Positions 44,914-53,770 of a stretch of DNA of 64,000 nt are shown one piece after another. The stretch spans positions 62,001 through 126,000 of the forward strand of contig SEEL01000003.1 of NCBI GenBank assembly GCA_004144345.1, in the 5' to 3' direction. The number at the start of each line of letters is the position of its first letter. The first letter of the stretch is position 1. A model generated the notes under the pieces. It did not search any database, was not told the DNA's origin, and saw only the letters and a list, made by a program, of their open reading frames with translations. The position numbers were made by a program, and so were the translations under genes. This DNA comes from Hyphomicrobiales bacterium. Its GTDB lineage: Bacteria; Pseudomonadota; Alphaproteobacteria; Rhizobiales; Devosiaceae.

Positions 44914-45198
44914 TCAGTTGAGCGATTTACGCTCGACGAATTCGTAGCTCTCGTCGGTGCCCACTTTGAGGGCCAGTTGCTGGCGGTCGAGTTCGGCCAG
45001 CCAGGCGGCCCAGCTCACCGGGCTGACGCCCTGGTCGACGGTCTCGTCCGGGCGGCGGCGTTCGCTGAAGCGCAGCGCCAGCTTGGCGCGCATTTCACCA
45101 AAACTGTTCGGCGCGCGCAGCATGGCCGGGCTGCCCCGGCGGTCGGCCACCCAGGCCTGGATATCGCGGTGGCGGGTCAAGGTGTGTGCGTCGTTCAT
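44914..45198 (-). CDS. Hypothetical protein, paralogue B of a tandem pair
   Basis: A 94-residue protein with HRDIQAWVADRRGSPAM at the start and WAAWLAELDRQQLALKVG at the end. These align with the same positions of the downstream paralogue (QW/AW, R-G-x-P-A, W-x-x-WL-x-EL-x-QQL-L-VG). Both lie in the same orientation and are probably co-transcribed. GGAGGGG upstream of the ATG is a good ribosome site. Confidence 0.78.
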   Translation of the reverse strand: MNDAHTLTRHRDIQAWVADRRGSPAMLRAPNSFGEMRAKLALRFSERRRPDETVDQGVSPVSWAAWLAELDRQQLALKVGTDESYEFVERKSLN

Positions 45199-45307
45199 AG
45201 GCTTCCCCTCCCAAGGACTACGCAGGGAACTTGTCGCGCCGGGCTTGGTTCCGGCGCGCTGGTGTCGCGCAGTGAGGCGAAAGTCAGCGCCCGCTCGCGC
45301 TTGCTTC

Positions 45308-46090
45308 TTATGTGGTGAGTCGCGTGGCCAGTTTGAGGCGCGTCAAATCGTCCGCCGAAAAATAGCTGAGCCGGTCGGGCGGCGTTTCGAGCGCGCGCAG
45401 CCACACTTCGGCGTCGATCCCCATGCTGATCATGTAGCGCGAAATCTCGGCCGTCATGTGCTGCGCATCCGACATCGCATTGCCCGCCGCCTCGAGCCGC
45501 GAGGTGAGCGAAGCATCGCTCGGCGCCGCGGCATAGATCTGGTGGACGGCAATCGCCGATGCGGCCGTCGCCAGCCGCTCCTTGCCGCCCGCGAACACCA
45601 GCGGGCAGGACGAGGCGCAGAGCCCGCCGGCCTCGACGACCGTCGCAAAACCCTGCTCGCGGATCAGCTTGCCCATCGCCAGCGCATCGGTCACCGAACC
45701 GCCGGGCGAATTGAGCACCACGCGCTCGACATACTCGCCATATTGGGCGATCTCGGCGGCGAAGCGCTCGGCCGAACCGGGCAGGATCGTGCCCGTGACG
45801 CTGAGCGTGCCGCCACTGCCGAGCTCGATTTCGAGCGGCTGGCGCAGCGTCTCCATTGGCGTCGCGATAGCAGGGCCGGGCGTGCCGCCGGGCGCGTCGG
45901 GATCGAAGGCCGGCAGGATCGGCGACAAATCCGGCGTACTCGTCACCGGCGCTACGGCGTTCATTTCCGTGTAGTCGAGATAGAGGGTCACCGCCGTGGC
46001 CGAGAGCAGGCCGAAGAAAGCGGCGCGGATGATCGCGCCATCCTCGAAGGCGGCGGCCCAGTTGATGAACCGGCGGGGGAGCGACGCCAT
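45308..46090 (-). CDS. Membrane-anchored ClpP-like periplasmic protease
   Basis: A 260-residue protein with one N-terminal membrane helix (about 20-40), a proline-rich linker and a ClpP/crotonase-like domain. The ClpP-type strand VERVVLNSPGGSVTDALAMG provides the oxyanion region. GGLCASSCPLVFAGG carries the candidate catalytic Ser, and AIAVHQIY the candidate His. The related COG3904 group is poorly studied. The start overlaps the upstream membrane-protein stop by one base, so they probably work together. Confidence 0.82.
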   Translation of the reverse strand: MASLPRRFINWAAAFEDGAIIRAAFFGLLSATAVTLYLDYTEMNAVAPVTSTPDLSPILPAFDPDAPGGTPGPAIATPMETLRQPLEIELGSGGTLSVTGTILPGSAERFAAEIAQYGEYVERVVLNSPGGSVTDALAMGKLIREQGFATVVEAGGLCASSCPLVFAGGKERLATAASAIAVHQIYAAAPSDASLTSRLEAAGNAMSDAQHMTAEISRYMISMGIDAEVWLRALETPPDRLSYFSADDLTRLKLATRLTT

Positions 46091-47412
46091 CAGGGCCGCT
46101 TGCGCGTCACGTCGAGCGCCGTCACCGTGGCGTCAGGCACCGCCGGCTTTTCGGGCTCGACCACAGGGGCCGGCGGCATTTCGGGCGGCGCCACCGGCTC
46201 GATGGCTTCGGGCTCCACCAGCGGCTTGCCCGACAGCTGCCGGTAAAGGTCCATGGCGCGCAGCATTTCGGCGGCGGTCATGCTGTCGGCCTCGGCCACA
46301 TGCTCGGTCTCGCGCCGCATCGCGTCATGGGCGATCATCAGCACGAGCACGAGCACCACCGGCAGCAGATCGATCGAGATGGCGCCGGCCCAGCTGGGGA
46401 TGAAGTCGCTCCAGTAGCGCAGCACCGATTCAGCCGTCGACAGCGGTACGAAGCGCGCGACCTCGACGCGCGGCTGGGCGAGGATCTCGTCGGCCGCGGC
46501 GACCAGCGCCGCCGATTGCGCGGCAACGGATTCGCGCACCGTACCCATCACCGTGTCCTGCCGAGTGGCGAGGTCGGCGCTCCGCCCATCGGCCACCGGC
46601 GCGATAAAGCCAAGAGAGAGGTCGGTCGCGGCGCGCTTCACCGAAGGCGCCACGTCGGTCTGCTGCAGCGAGGCGATCACCGCATTGAGCTGCACCACTT
46701 CGGCGGCGAATTCGTCCGAGCGCGGGCGGATATCGCCGGTGCCCGACACCAGTTCGCGCATTCGCGCCAGATGGCCCGAGCCCTGCTCGTAGAGGATTTG
46801 CACCTGTTCGCGCGAGCCGGTGATGGTGCTCGCCAGCGAATTCATCTGCGTCGACATCTGCGTCAGCAGCTGCACCACCGAGCCCGACCCGATCGAGCCG
46901 GTCAGCGCGCCTGAATTGCGCTCGTCATCGGCCAGCCGGCCAAAGCGCTCGGCGGCGCGCTGCACGTCGGGCAGCAGCGATTGGGCGGCGAGCGCATTGT
47001 TGTGCGCCGCGTCGAGGTCCTCGACATAACCTTCGAGATTGACGGCAAGGTGCTGCTCCAGCGCCGCCGAACCGGCCAATGCCGCGGCGTTCAGCCAGGA
47101 CGACATGGCGATGATCATCAGACAGCCGATGGCCATCGTCAGGAAGAGCCCGACGCGCTGCGCCGCCGACGTCACGATCGGCACGAAGCGCATCATGAAG
47201 GTCCAGAAGGCGTAGATCGCCACCGACACCGCCGCCGAATAGATGATCGCCGCAAAAAACACGAAGGTCGCCGTGCCATCGAGCAGATCGCGCACGCCCA
47301 GATAGGTGTAGACGCCCGACGCCAGCGCCAGCACCGCCAGCGCAAAGCGCGTCATGGTCTCGACGCCGGTCAGCGTCGCCTGGATGCGCGCGGCATTGTT
47401 CTTACGCAACAT
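46090..47412 (-). CDS. Membrane protein of unknown function, coupled to the ClpP-like protease
   Basis: A 440-residue protein. Three helices lie in the first 110 residues (for example ALAVLALASGVYTYLGV and FLTMAIGCLMIIAMSSWL). A long polar, partly coiled-coil periplasmic region (about 120-345) follows, then another helix (about 355-380) and a proline-rich cytoplasmic tail. I do not recognise a family. The overlapping downstream ClpP-like protease gene suggests this is its membrane partner or substrate adaptor, which is inference. Confidence 0.8.
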   Translation of the reverse strand: MLRKNNAARIQATLTGVETMTRFALAVLALASGVYTYLGVRDLLDGTATFVFFAAIIYSAAVSVAIYAFWTFMMRFVPIVTSAAQRVGLFLTMAIGCLMIIAMSSWLNAAALAGSAALEQHLAVNLEGYVEDLDAAHNNALAAQSLLPDVQRAAERFGRLADDERNSGALTGSIGSGSVVQLLTQMSTQMNSLASTITGSREQVQILYEQGSGHLARMRELVSGTGDIRPRSDEFAAEVVQLNAVIASLQQTDVAPSVKRAATDLSLGFIAPVADGRSADLATRQDTVMGTVRESVAAQSAALVAAADEILAQPRVEVARFVPLSTAESVLRYWSDFIPSWAGAISIDLLPVVLVLVLMIAHDAMRRETEHVAEADSMTAAEMLRAMDLYRQLSGKPLVEPEAIEPVAPPEMPPAPVVEPEKPAVPDATVTALDVTRKRP

Positions 47413-47496
47413 GTCGGTAATCCCCGTGCCGCGCTGGCGGCGTCAGGCGAACGATAGCGGAACAAACGCGGCGGGATAGTGGCGGGATGTTTTCGC

Positions 47497-48117
47497 CTAT
47501 CTGGCGAGCTTGCGCAGCAGCTTCTCCAGCCGCGCCCGCTTGGCCGGGGCGTCCAGCGTCTTGAGCCGGGCCTCAATGATTGCCACCAGCTTCGCCTTGT
47601 GTACCGGGGTCACGGCCGCGGCGGCGAATTCGGCGTACATCGGCAGCTGGTTCACCGCCGCCAGTTCGAGCCGCTCGAGCAGCGCCGGCATCGCCTTCTT
47701 CTCGCCCGCCTGCGCCAGTTGCGACAGCGTCGACATCGCCTTGTCCTTGGCGATCACCGAGCCCCTGTCGGCTGCTGCCAGCACCTCGTCCAGCCGCGCC
47801 GCGACCTCTTTCGGCCGCCGCGCCGCAATCGTCTCGATGGCGCTCAGCGCGCCCCACACATTGCGATTGTTCCTCGATCCGAGCAGCGCGAAGAACGCTT
47901 CGGCATCGTCCGCCACCAGTTCCGGGCTGCGCTCGCCGATCTCGTACAGCACCTTGATGGCGTCGTTCTGCACCGCCACCGTACCGCTGCTCAGCGCATC
48001 GGCCAGCTCGGCGATGGCGGCCGGGTCACGCGACGCGACCAGCGCTTCCGCCAGTTCGACATTGGGCCGCTCGTCATTGCGCCCGAGCGCATTGGCGAGG
48101 CGGCCCAGCACGCTCAT
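47497..48117 (-). CDS. HEAT-repeat-like helical protein
   Basis: A 206-residue all-helical protein beginning MSVLGRLANALGRNDERPNV. It consists of repeated helix pairs such as DPAAIAELADALSSGTVAVQ, NVWGALSAIETIAARRP and AKDKAMSTLSQLAQAGEKKA. This matches HEAT/ARM-like scaffolds, and its partner is unknown. The ATG at 48117 overlaps the deoD stop by four bases, so it is the second gene of a deoD operon. Confidence 0.85.
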   Translation of the reverse strand: MSVLGRLANALGRNDERPNVELAEALVASRDPAAIAELADALSSGTVAVQNDAIKVLYEIGERSPELVADDAEAFFALLGSRNNRNVWGALSAIETIAARRPKEVAARLDEVLAAADRGSVIAKDKAMSTLSQLAQAGEKKAMPALLERLELAAVNQLPMYAEFAAAAVTPVHKAKLVAIIEARLKTLDAPAKRARLEKLLRKLAR

Positions 48118-48824
48118 TCCGTGGCGACGTCCAGCGCCAGCGCCACCATGTCCTTGAGCGAGGTCTGGCGCGCCTCGGCGTCGATCTCGTCGCCCGTGAC
48201 GAGGCAGTCGGTCATGGTGCACACGGTCAGCGCCTTCACGCCGAAGCGCGCGGCCAGCGTATAGAGCGCCGCCGATTCCATTTCGACGCCGATCACGCCA
48301 TGGCTGGGCAGCCGCCCGTAGCCGGCCATGCCCGGTTCGACATGGTAGAAAATGTCCGAGCTCAGCATGTTGCCCACATGGTAGCGCATGCCCTTGGCCT
48401 CGGCCTTGTCGGCGGCCGAGCGCAGCAGGCCGTAATCGGCGATGGGGGCGAAGTTGAAGGCGCCGAAGCCGTCCTTGACGATGGTCGAGTCGGTCGACGA
48501 GCCCTGCGCAAGGATCAGGTCGCGCACCTTCACCGCCGCATTGAGGCCGCCGCAGGTGCCGATGCGGATGAGCTTTTTCAGCCCATACACATTGATCAGC
48601 TCATGCACATAGATCGACAGCGACGGCTGGCCCATGCCCGTGGCCTGCACGGAAACCGGCTTGCCGTTCCAGGTGCCGGTATAGCCGAGGCAATTGCGCA
48701 CCGAATTGACCAGTTTCGCGTCCTTGAGGAAGGTCTCGGCCACCCATTTGGCGCGCAGCGGATCGCCGGGCAGCAGGACGGCTTCGGCATAATCGCCGGG
48801 CTTGGCATGGTTGTGCGGGGTCAT
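48114..48824 (-). CDS. deoD: Purine-nucleoside phosphorylase, DeoD type
   Basis: A 236-residue enzyme that phosphorolyses purine (deoxy)nucleosides. It has LLPGDPLRAKWVAE for phosphate binding, RIGTCGGLN, and the late VEMESAALYTLA for ribose binding. The catalytic Asp region is TDCLVTGDEIDAEARQTS. An AAGGAGA ribosome site precedes ATG 48824. It is divergent from argC. The gene was previously also read from an upstream start at 49154, which I reject. Confidence 0.95.
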   Translation of the reverse strand: MTPHNHAKPGDYAEAVLLPGDPLRAKWVAETFLKDAKLVNSVRNCLGYTGTWNGKPVSVQATGMGQPSLSIYVHELINVYGLKKLIRIGTCGGLNAAVKVRDLILAQGSSTDSTIVKDGFGAFNFAPIADYGLLRSAADKAEAKGMRYHVGNMLSSDIFYHVEPGMAGYGRLPSHGVIGVEMESAALYTLAARFGVKALTVCTMTDCLVTGDEIDAEARQTSLKDMVALALDVATE

Positions 48825-48902
48825 TTTCGGCTTCTCCTTTGCTTGCGGGCCATGAAACCCTATATGTGCGCCCGCATTCAAGCTCCAGACGGGAGACAGG
48901 AC

Positions 48903-49853
48903 ATGGTCGCGACAATTTTCATCGATGGCGAAGCGGGAACGACGGGTCTGCAGATCCGCGACCGGCTGGCCGGCCGCCGCGACCTCGAAATCATCTCCAT
49001 CGCGCAGGACAAGCGCAAGGACCAGGACGAGCGCAAGCGCCTCCTCAACCTCGCCGATGTCGCCATCCTCTGCCTGCCCGACGATGCGGCCAAGGAGAGC
49101 GTGTCGCTCATCGAGAACGACACCACCAAGGTCATCGACGCCTCCACGGCGCATCGCATCGCCGATGGCTGGACCTATGGCTTTGCCGAAATGGACCGGC
49201 TGCAGGCCGGCAAGATCGCCGAATCCAAGCGGGTCGGGAACCCCGGCTGCTGGCCGCAGGGCCCCATCGCCATGCTACGCCCGCTGGTCGAGGCGGGCCT
49301 CGTGCCGGCCGACTATCCGCTCAGCGTCAACGGCATTTCCGGTTATTCCGGCGGTGGCCGCACCATGATCGAGGAGTATGAGGCCAAGGGCGACGACGCC
49401 AACGAGTTCATGCCCTATGGGCTGACCTTCAAGCACAAGCACCTGCCGGAGCTGCAAACCTACGCCAAGCTCGACAGCACGCCGCTGTTCACGCCCGTCG
49501 TCGGCAATTTCCGGCAGGGCATGGTCACCATGGTGCCGTTGCAGCTGTCGATGGCCGCCAAGATCCCGACCGGCGCCGAGCTCCACGCCGCCATTGCCGA
49601 CTATTTCGCCGCCATCAAGGGTGGTTTCGTCGAGGTCGCGCCGTTTGAGCAGGCCGAGCGTGTGCCCGAGCTGAACCCGGAAATCTACAACGACACCAAC
49701 CGCATGCGCCTCCACGTCTTCGCCAACGACGCCCGCGCCCAGGCGGTCCTCGTCGCCGTCTACGACAATCTCGGCAAAGGCGCCTCCGGCGCCGCGGTGC
49801 AAAATCTGAACCTGATGCTCGGCGTCGCCGAAGACACCTCGCTCGCGGCATAA
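48903..49853 (+). CDS. argC: N-acetyl-gamma-glutamyl-phosphate reductase (short type 2)
   Basis: A 316-residue NADP enzyme of arginine synthesis, of the shorter ArgC type common in Alphaproteobacteria. It begins VATIFIDGEAGTTGLQIRDRL. The catalytic Cys lies in RVGNPGCWPQGPIAML. ISGYSGGGRTMIEEYE and KHKHLPEL are family marks, the latter carrying the catalytic His. ATG 48903 follows GGGAGA. Confidence 0.95.
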   Translation: MVATIFIDGEAGTTGLQIRDRLAGRRDLEIISIAQDKRKDQDERKRLLNLADVAILCLPDDAAKESVSLIENDTTKVIDASTAHRIADGWTYGFAEMDRLQAGKIAESKRVGNPGCWPQGPIAMLRPLVEAGLVPADYPLSVNGISGYSGGGRTMIEEYEAKGDDANEFMPYGLTFKHKHLPELQTYAKLDSTPLFTPVVGNFRQGMVTMVPLQLSMAAKIPTGAELHAAIADYFAAIKGGFVEVAPFEQAERVPELNPEIYNDTNRMRLHVFANDARAQAVLVAVYDNLGKGASGAAVQNLNLMLGVAEDTSLAA

Positions 49854-49865
49854 GCAGCGATCAGC

Positions 49866-49970
49866 CCTTATCCTCCCCCGAGCAACGGGGGAGGGTGACC
49901 GCAGCTTTGGTGGGGGCGGCCGCCCGCACGGCAGGGGCTTCCAGCCCACCGGCTGGACGCTTCGGCGGCC
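49866..49970. repeat. GC-rich palindromic intergenic repeat, copy B
   Basis: The block starts with the hairpin ctcccccgagcaacgggggag, then has ggtgggggcggccgcccgc, matching the core of the copies near 43.1 kb and 59.1 kb. A further imperfect hairpin, ttccagcccaccggctggac, follows. It lies between argC and leuD. Confidence 0.65.
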
Positions 49971-50050
49971 CGGCACACTTGATTTTGTGCCCTGTACGCG
50001 CCATTACGCCCCAAAACTAAGGTCCCGCCCTCGGAAAGGGGATTTTGATC

Positions 50051-50656
50051 ATGGAAAAATTCACGCATCTGACGGGCGTCGCCGCGCCGCTGCCGATCAT
50101 CAATATCGACACGGACATGATCATCCCCAAGCAGTACCTCAAGACGATCAAGCGCACCGGCCTCGGCACCGCGCTGTTCTCCGAGATGCGCTACAATGAG
50201 GATGGGTCCGAGAACCCCGATTTCGTCCTCAACAAGGCGGCCTATCGCAAGGCGTCGATCATCGTTGCCGGCGACAATTTCGGCTGCGGTTCGTCGCGCG
50301 AGCATGCCCCCTGGGCGCTGCTCGATTTCGGCGTGCGCTGCGTGATCTCGACCAGCTTCGCCGACATCTTCTACAACAACTGCTTCAAGAACGGCATTCT
50401 GCCCATCGTCGTGACGCCCGAGCAGCTGAAGCTCCTGATGGATGACGCCGAGCGCGGCTCGAACGCCACCATCTCGGTCGATCTCGAGAGCCAGACCATC
50501 AAGGGTCCGGATGGCGGCACGATCAATTTCAACATCGATCCGGCGCGCAAGCAGGTCCTGCTCGAAGGCCTTGACGACATCGCTTCGACGCTCAAGGAGA
50601 GCGCCGAGATTTCGTCCTATGAGCAGAAGGTCTCCAGCGCCCGTCCGTGGATCTGA
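50051..50656 (+). CDS. leuD: 3-isopropylmalate dehydratase small subunit
   Basis: A 201-residue swivel-domain partner of LeuC. It begins [20 protein letters not shown] and has the [12 protein letters not shown] and [17 protein letters not shown] motifs of the family. ATG 50051 follows GGAAAGGGG at suitable spacing. A TTG two codons upstream is less likely. A RidA-like gene follows by four bases. Confidence 0.96.
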   Translation: MEKFTHLTGVAAPLPIINIDTDMIIPKQYLKTIKRTGLGTALFSEMRYNEDGSENPDFVLNKAAYRKASIIVAGDNFGCGSSREHAPWALLDFGVRCVISTSFADIFYNNCFKNGILPIVVTPEQLKLLMDDAERGSNATISVDLESQTIKGPDGGTINFNIDPARKQVLLEGLDDIASTLKESAEISSYEQKVSSARPWI

Positions 50657-50660
50657 GCTG

Positions 50661-51050
50661 ATGGTACAGCGCGTCTCGACCGGCTCGCCGTTCGAAGCGA
50701 GCTTCGGCTATTCGCGGGCCGTGCGGCACGAGGACACCATCTATGTGTCCGGCACCACGGGCTACGACTACGCCACCATGAAGATGCCGGCGAGCGTCGC
50801 GGCGCAGGCCGAGAATGCGCTTGCCACCATCGACAAGGCGCTGCGCGATCTCGGCTCGTCCATCCGCGACACCGTGCGCGTCGTCTACTATGTGGGCGAC
50901 ATCTCCTATGTGGATGATGTCGTGCGTACAGTCGGCGCCGTGTTCGGCGATATCCGCCCCGCCGCCTCCATGCTCATCGTCAAGATGATCGAGGAGGACA
51001 TGAAGATCGAAATCGAAGTCACCGCCCGCATCGGCGCGGCAAACTCCTGA
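50661..51050 (+). CDS. RidA/YjgF family protein
   Basis: A 129-residue trimeric chorismate-mutase-like fold protein, beginning MVQRVSTGSPFEASFGYSRA. It has YVSGTTGYDYATM, QAENALATIDKALRDLGSS and PAASMLIVKMIEEDMKIEIE. RidA proteins hydrolyse reactive 2-aminoacrylate. The conserved Arg there is replaced in this subgroup pattern (AASMLIV), so it may be a RidA subfamily with other activity. It is in one operon with leuD and leuB. Confidence 0.9.
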   Translation: MVQRVSTGSPFEASFGYSRAVRHEDTIYVSGTTGYDYATMKMPASVAAQAENALATIDKALRDLGSSIRDTVRVVYYVGDISYVDDVVRTVGAVFGDIRPAASMLIVKMIEEDMKIEIEVTARIGAANS

Positions 51051-51051
51051 C

Positions 51052-51486
51052 ATGCAGATCGAGCTGGCCCTCAATCCCGCGCCGGAAGATGACAAGGCCG
51101 TCCTCGACGGTCTGATCGCTTTCAACGAGGCGAAGGGCGGGCCGAGCGGCTACCAGCCGGTGTCGATCTTTGTCAGGGACGATGACGGCAAGACCATTGG
51201 CGGCCTCGTCGCGCGCATCGGCTATGACTGGATGTTCGTCGAATTGCTGCATCTGCCCGAGACCGTACGCAGGCAGGGATTTGGCACGCAGCTGATGCAG
51301 CAGGCCGAGGCGTTCGCGCGCCAGCGCGGCCTCGCCGGCATCTGGCTTGATACCTACAGTTTCCAGGCCCGCGGCTTCTACGAGAAGCTCGGCTATTCGG
51401 TCTTCGGCACGCTCGAAGGCCATCCCATTGGCGGCAACCGCTTCTTCCTCCAAAAGCGGTTCGGCGTTCCCTCAACCACAACCTGA
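51052..51486 (+). CDS. GNAT family N-acetyltransferase
   Basis: A 144-residue acetyltransferase. The acetyl-CoA binding motif A is [20 protein letters not shown]. The segment [20 protein letters not shown] is motif B with the usual [10 protein letters not shown]. The substrate is unknown. It begins one base after the RidA stop and precedes leuB by 13 bases, so it is part of the leu operon. Confidence 0.92.
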   Translation: MQIELALNPAPEDDKAVLDGLIAFNEAKGGPSGYQPVSIFVRDDDGKTIGGLVARIGYDWMFVELLHLPETVRRQGFGTQLMQQAEAFARQRGLAGIWLDTYSFQARGFYEKLGYSVFGTLEGHPIGGNRFFLQKRFGVPSTTT

Positions 51487-51499
51487 CGAGACAAGAACA

Positions 51500-52591
51500 A
51501 TGTCCCACAAGCTCCTCCTGCTCCCCGGCGATGGCATCGGCGTCGAAGTCATGGGCGAAGTGCAAAAACTTATCGCCTGGCTCAACAAGGAGCAGAACGC
51601 CGAGTTCACCACCGATACCGGCCTCGTCGGCGGCTGTGCCTATGACGCGCATGGCGAAGCGATCTCGGAAGGCGATATGCAGAAGGCGCTTGCCGCCGAT
51701 GCAGTGATCTTCGGCGCCGTAGGCGGCGCCAAGTGGGACAATGTCCCCTATGACAAGCGGCCGGAAGCGGGCCTGCTGCGCCTGCGCAAGGATCTGCAGT
51801 TGTTCGCCAATCTCCGTCCGGCGATCTGCTACCCGGCGCTGGCCGAGGCGTCGTCGCTGAAGAAGGAACTTGTCGAGGGTCTCGACATCCTGATCGTGCG
51901 CGAGCTGACCGGCGGCGTCTATTTCGGCGAGCCCAAGGAAATCACCGATCTGGGCAATGGCCAGAAGCGCGCCGTCGATACGCAGGTCTACGAGACCTAT
52001 GAGATCGACCGCATCGTGCGCGTCGCTTTCGACCTCGCCCGCACCCGCGGCAAGAAGGTCCACTCGGCCGACAAGAAGAACGTGATGAAGTCGGGCGTGC
52101 TGTGGGACGAAGTGGCCCGCAAGGTCGCCGCCGACTACAGCGACGTCCAGTTCAACCACATCCTCGCCGACAATGCGGCGATGCAGCTGGTGCGCAACCC
52201 CAAGCAGTTCGACGTAATGGTCACCGATAATCTGTTCGGCGACATCCTCTCCGATGCCGCGGCGATGCTCACCGGCTCGCTCGGCATGCTGCCCTCGGCC
52301 TCGCTCGGCGCGCCCGATGCCAATGGCCGTAGAAAGGCGCTCTACGAGCCGGTGCACGGCTCGGCCCCCGATATCGCCGGCAAGGGCATCGCCAACCCCA
52401 TCGCGATGCTCGCGAGCTTTGCGATGGCGCTGCGCTATTCGTTCGGCCTGATCGACCTCGCGACCAAGCTCGAAGCCTCGATCGCCGCCGTGCTCGACGA
52501 TGGCCTGCGCACCGGCGACATCGCCCAGGGCGGCAAGTCGATCGGCACCGAAGAAATGGGCGCCGCCATCCTCAAGAAGCTCGCGGCGTAA
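51500..52591 (+). CDS. leuB: 3-isopropylmalate dehydrogenase
   Basis: A 363-residue NAD enzyme that oxidises 3-isopropylmalate to 2-ketoisocaproate. It begins [20 protein letters not shown]. Family marks are the Arg-rich [14 protein letters not shown], the metal-binding [17 protein letters not shown] and the NAD loop [19 protein letters not shown]. The leuD-ridA-gnat-leuB run is compact. The ribosome site is weak (cgagaca). Confidence 0.96.
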   Translation: MSHKLLLLPGDGIGVEVMGEVQKLIAWLNKEQNAEFTTDTGLVGGCAYDAHGEAISEGDMQKALAADAVIFGAVGGAKWDNVPYDKRPEAGLLRLRKDLQLFANLRPAICYPALAEASSLKKELVEGLDILIVRELTGGVYFGEPKEITDLGNGQKRAVDTQVYETYEIDRIVRVAFDLARTRGKKVHSADKKNVMKSGVLWDEVARKVAADYSDVQFNHILADNAAMQLVRNPKQFDVMVTDNLFGDILSDAAAMLTGSLGMLPSASLGAPDANGRRKALYEPVHGSAPDIAGKGIANPIAMLASFAMALRYSFGLIDLATKLEASIAAVLDDGLRTGDIAQGGKSIGTEEMGAAILKKLAA

Positions 52592-52595
52592 GGAG

Positions 52596-52644
52596 CGCGC
52601 TCAGGAAAAGTGGAAACCGGTTTTCCGCTTCGAGCGCGCGACCA
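52596..52644. repeat. Rhizobial-type palindromic repeat downstream of leuB
   Basis: GAGCGCGCTC lies left and CGAGCGCGCG right of a core reading aggaaaagtggaaaccggttttccgc. The core folds GGAAAA(C) with (G)GTTTTCC. This core is a common interspersed element in Hyphomicrobiales. It lies between two convergent genes and may serve as a bidirectional terminator. Confidence 0.6.
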
Positions 52645-53640
52645 CTAGGAGAGCCCGAAGGCTTCGGCGAGCAGACGATAGGAGCGGAGCCGCAAATCGT
52701 GGCTCCACACCGTCGTCGTCACGATCACCTCATCGGCGCCGGCGGCCTCCGCCTGCGCCTCGATCTCGGCTTTCACCTGCTGCGGATCGCCTGAGATCCA
52801 GAGCTTGCCCTGATTGGCAATGATCGCCTGTTGCGTCGGCGTCAGCTCCCAGGCGCTCGCCTCCTCGGGCGAGACGAGCTTGCGGGCTTCGCCCGTCATG
52901 AACAGCGCCCAGCTCACCGCCTGCGACGTCAGCAGGAACTTCGCCTCCTCTGCCGTCGGCGCGACCAGTGCCGAGACCGCGAGGATGGCGTGCGGCTTGT
53001 CGAATTGCGGGCTCGGTTTGAACGACGCGCGATAGGCGGCGAAAGCCGGGGCCGGGGGCGCCGGGCTGAAATGCGCCGCAAACGAATAGCCGACGCCGAG
53101 TTCGCCAGCCGCCGCGGCGCTGGCGCCGGACGAGCCGAGCAAAAAGATCGGCGGCAGTTTTACCCGCTCGGGTACCACGGCGATTTCGGTGAACGGATGC
53201 CCGTCCGGGAAGGTGCCCTCCTCGAAGGCCAGGAGTTCCGCCAGCTCATGGCTGAAATAATTGCCGTCGGTCGAGCGCAGCGCCCGGAGCGTCCGGCCAT
53301 CGCTGCCACCGGCCCGGCCGATGCCGAGGTCGATGCGGCCGGGATGGAGGCCGTTGAGCGTGCGATAGGTCTCGACCACCCTGAGCGGCACATGATTGGG
53401 CAGCATCACGCCGCCCGAGCCGACGTGGATCCGCTTCGTATTGGCCGCCGCCGTCGCGATCAGCACTTCCGGCGAGGACGAGGCGATCGAGGGCATGCCG
53501 TGGTGTTCGGCATACCAGACGCGCGAATAGCCCAGCTCGTCGCCCAGTCGGGCGAGGCTGACAATGTTCTGGAGGGCCTGGGGCGACGAGGTGCCATCGG
53601 GCACCGGGGCGAGGTCGAGGATCGAAAGCGGCAGGGTCAT
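52645..53640 (-). CDS. LLM class flavin-dependent oxidoreductase (luciferase-like)
   Basis: A 331-residue FMN-dependent TIM-barrel monooxygenase of the MsnO8/YhbW type. It has LGYSRVWYAEHHGMPSIASSSPEVLIA, RIHVGSGGVMLPNHVP and DLGIGRAGGSDGRT, plus PPIFLLGSSGASAAAA. The substrate is unknown and it needs reduced FMN from a partner reductase. The ATG at 53640 gives the standard start MTLPLSILDLAPV. Confidence 0.93.
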   Translation of the reverse strand: MTLPLSILDLAPVPDGTSSPQALQNIVSLARLGDELGYSRVWYAEHHGMPSIASSSPEVLIATAAANTKRIHVGSGGVMLPNHVPLRVVETYRTLNGLHPGRIDLGIGRAGGSDGRTLRALRSTDGNYFSHELAELLAFEEGTFPDGHPFTEIAVVPERVKLPPIFLLGSSGASAAAAGELGVGYSFAAHFSPAPPAPAFAAYRASFKPSPQFDKPHAILAVSALVAPTAEEAKFLLTSQAVSWALFMTGEARKLVSPEEASAWELTPTQQAIIANQGKLWISGDPQQVKAEIEAQAEAAGADEVIVTTTVWSHDLRLRSYRLLAEAFGLS

Positions 53641-53770
53641 GCCGTCTTATATCGGTATCCGCCGATCATTCGCCAAGGCAAAAAAGCCCAACCCGGCCCC
53701 GCTTGCCGAGCGCGGCATTCTCCGTAAGGTCGCGCCAGCTGGCCGCCTGCGCCGGCGGGGAGAGCATCCG

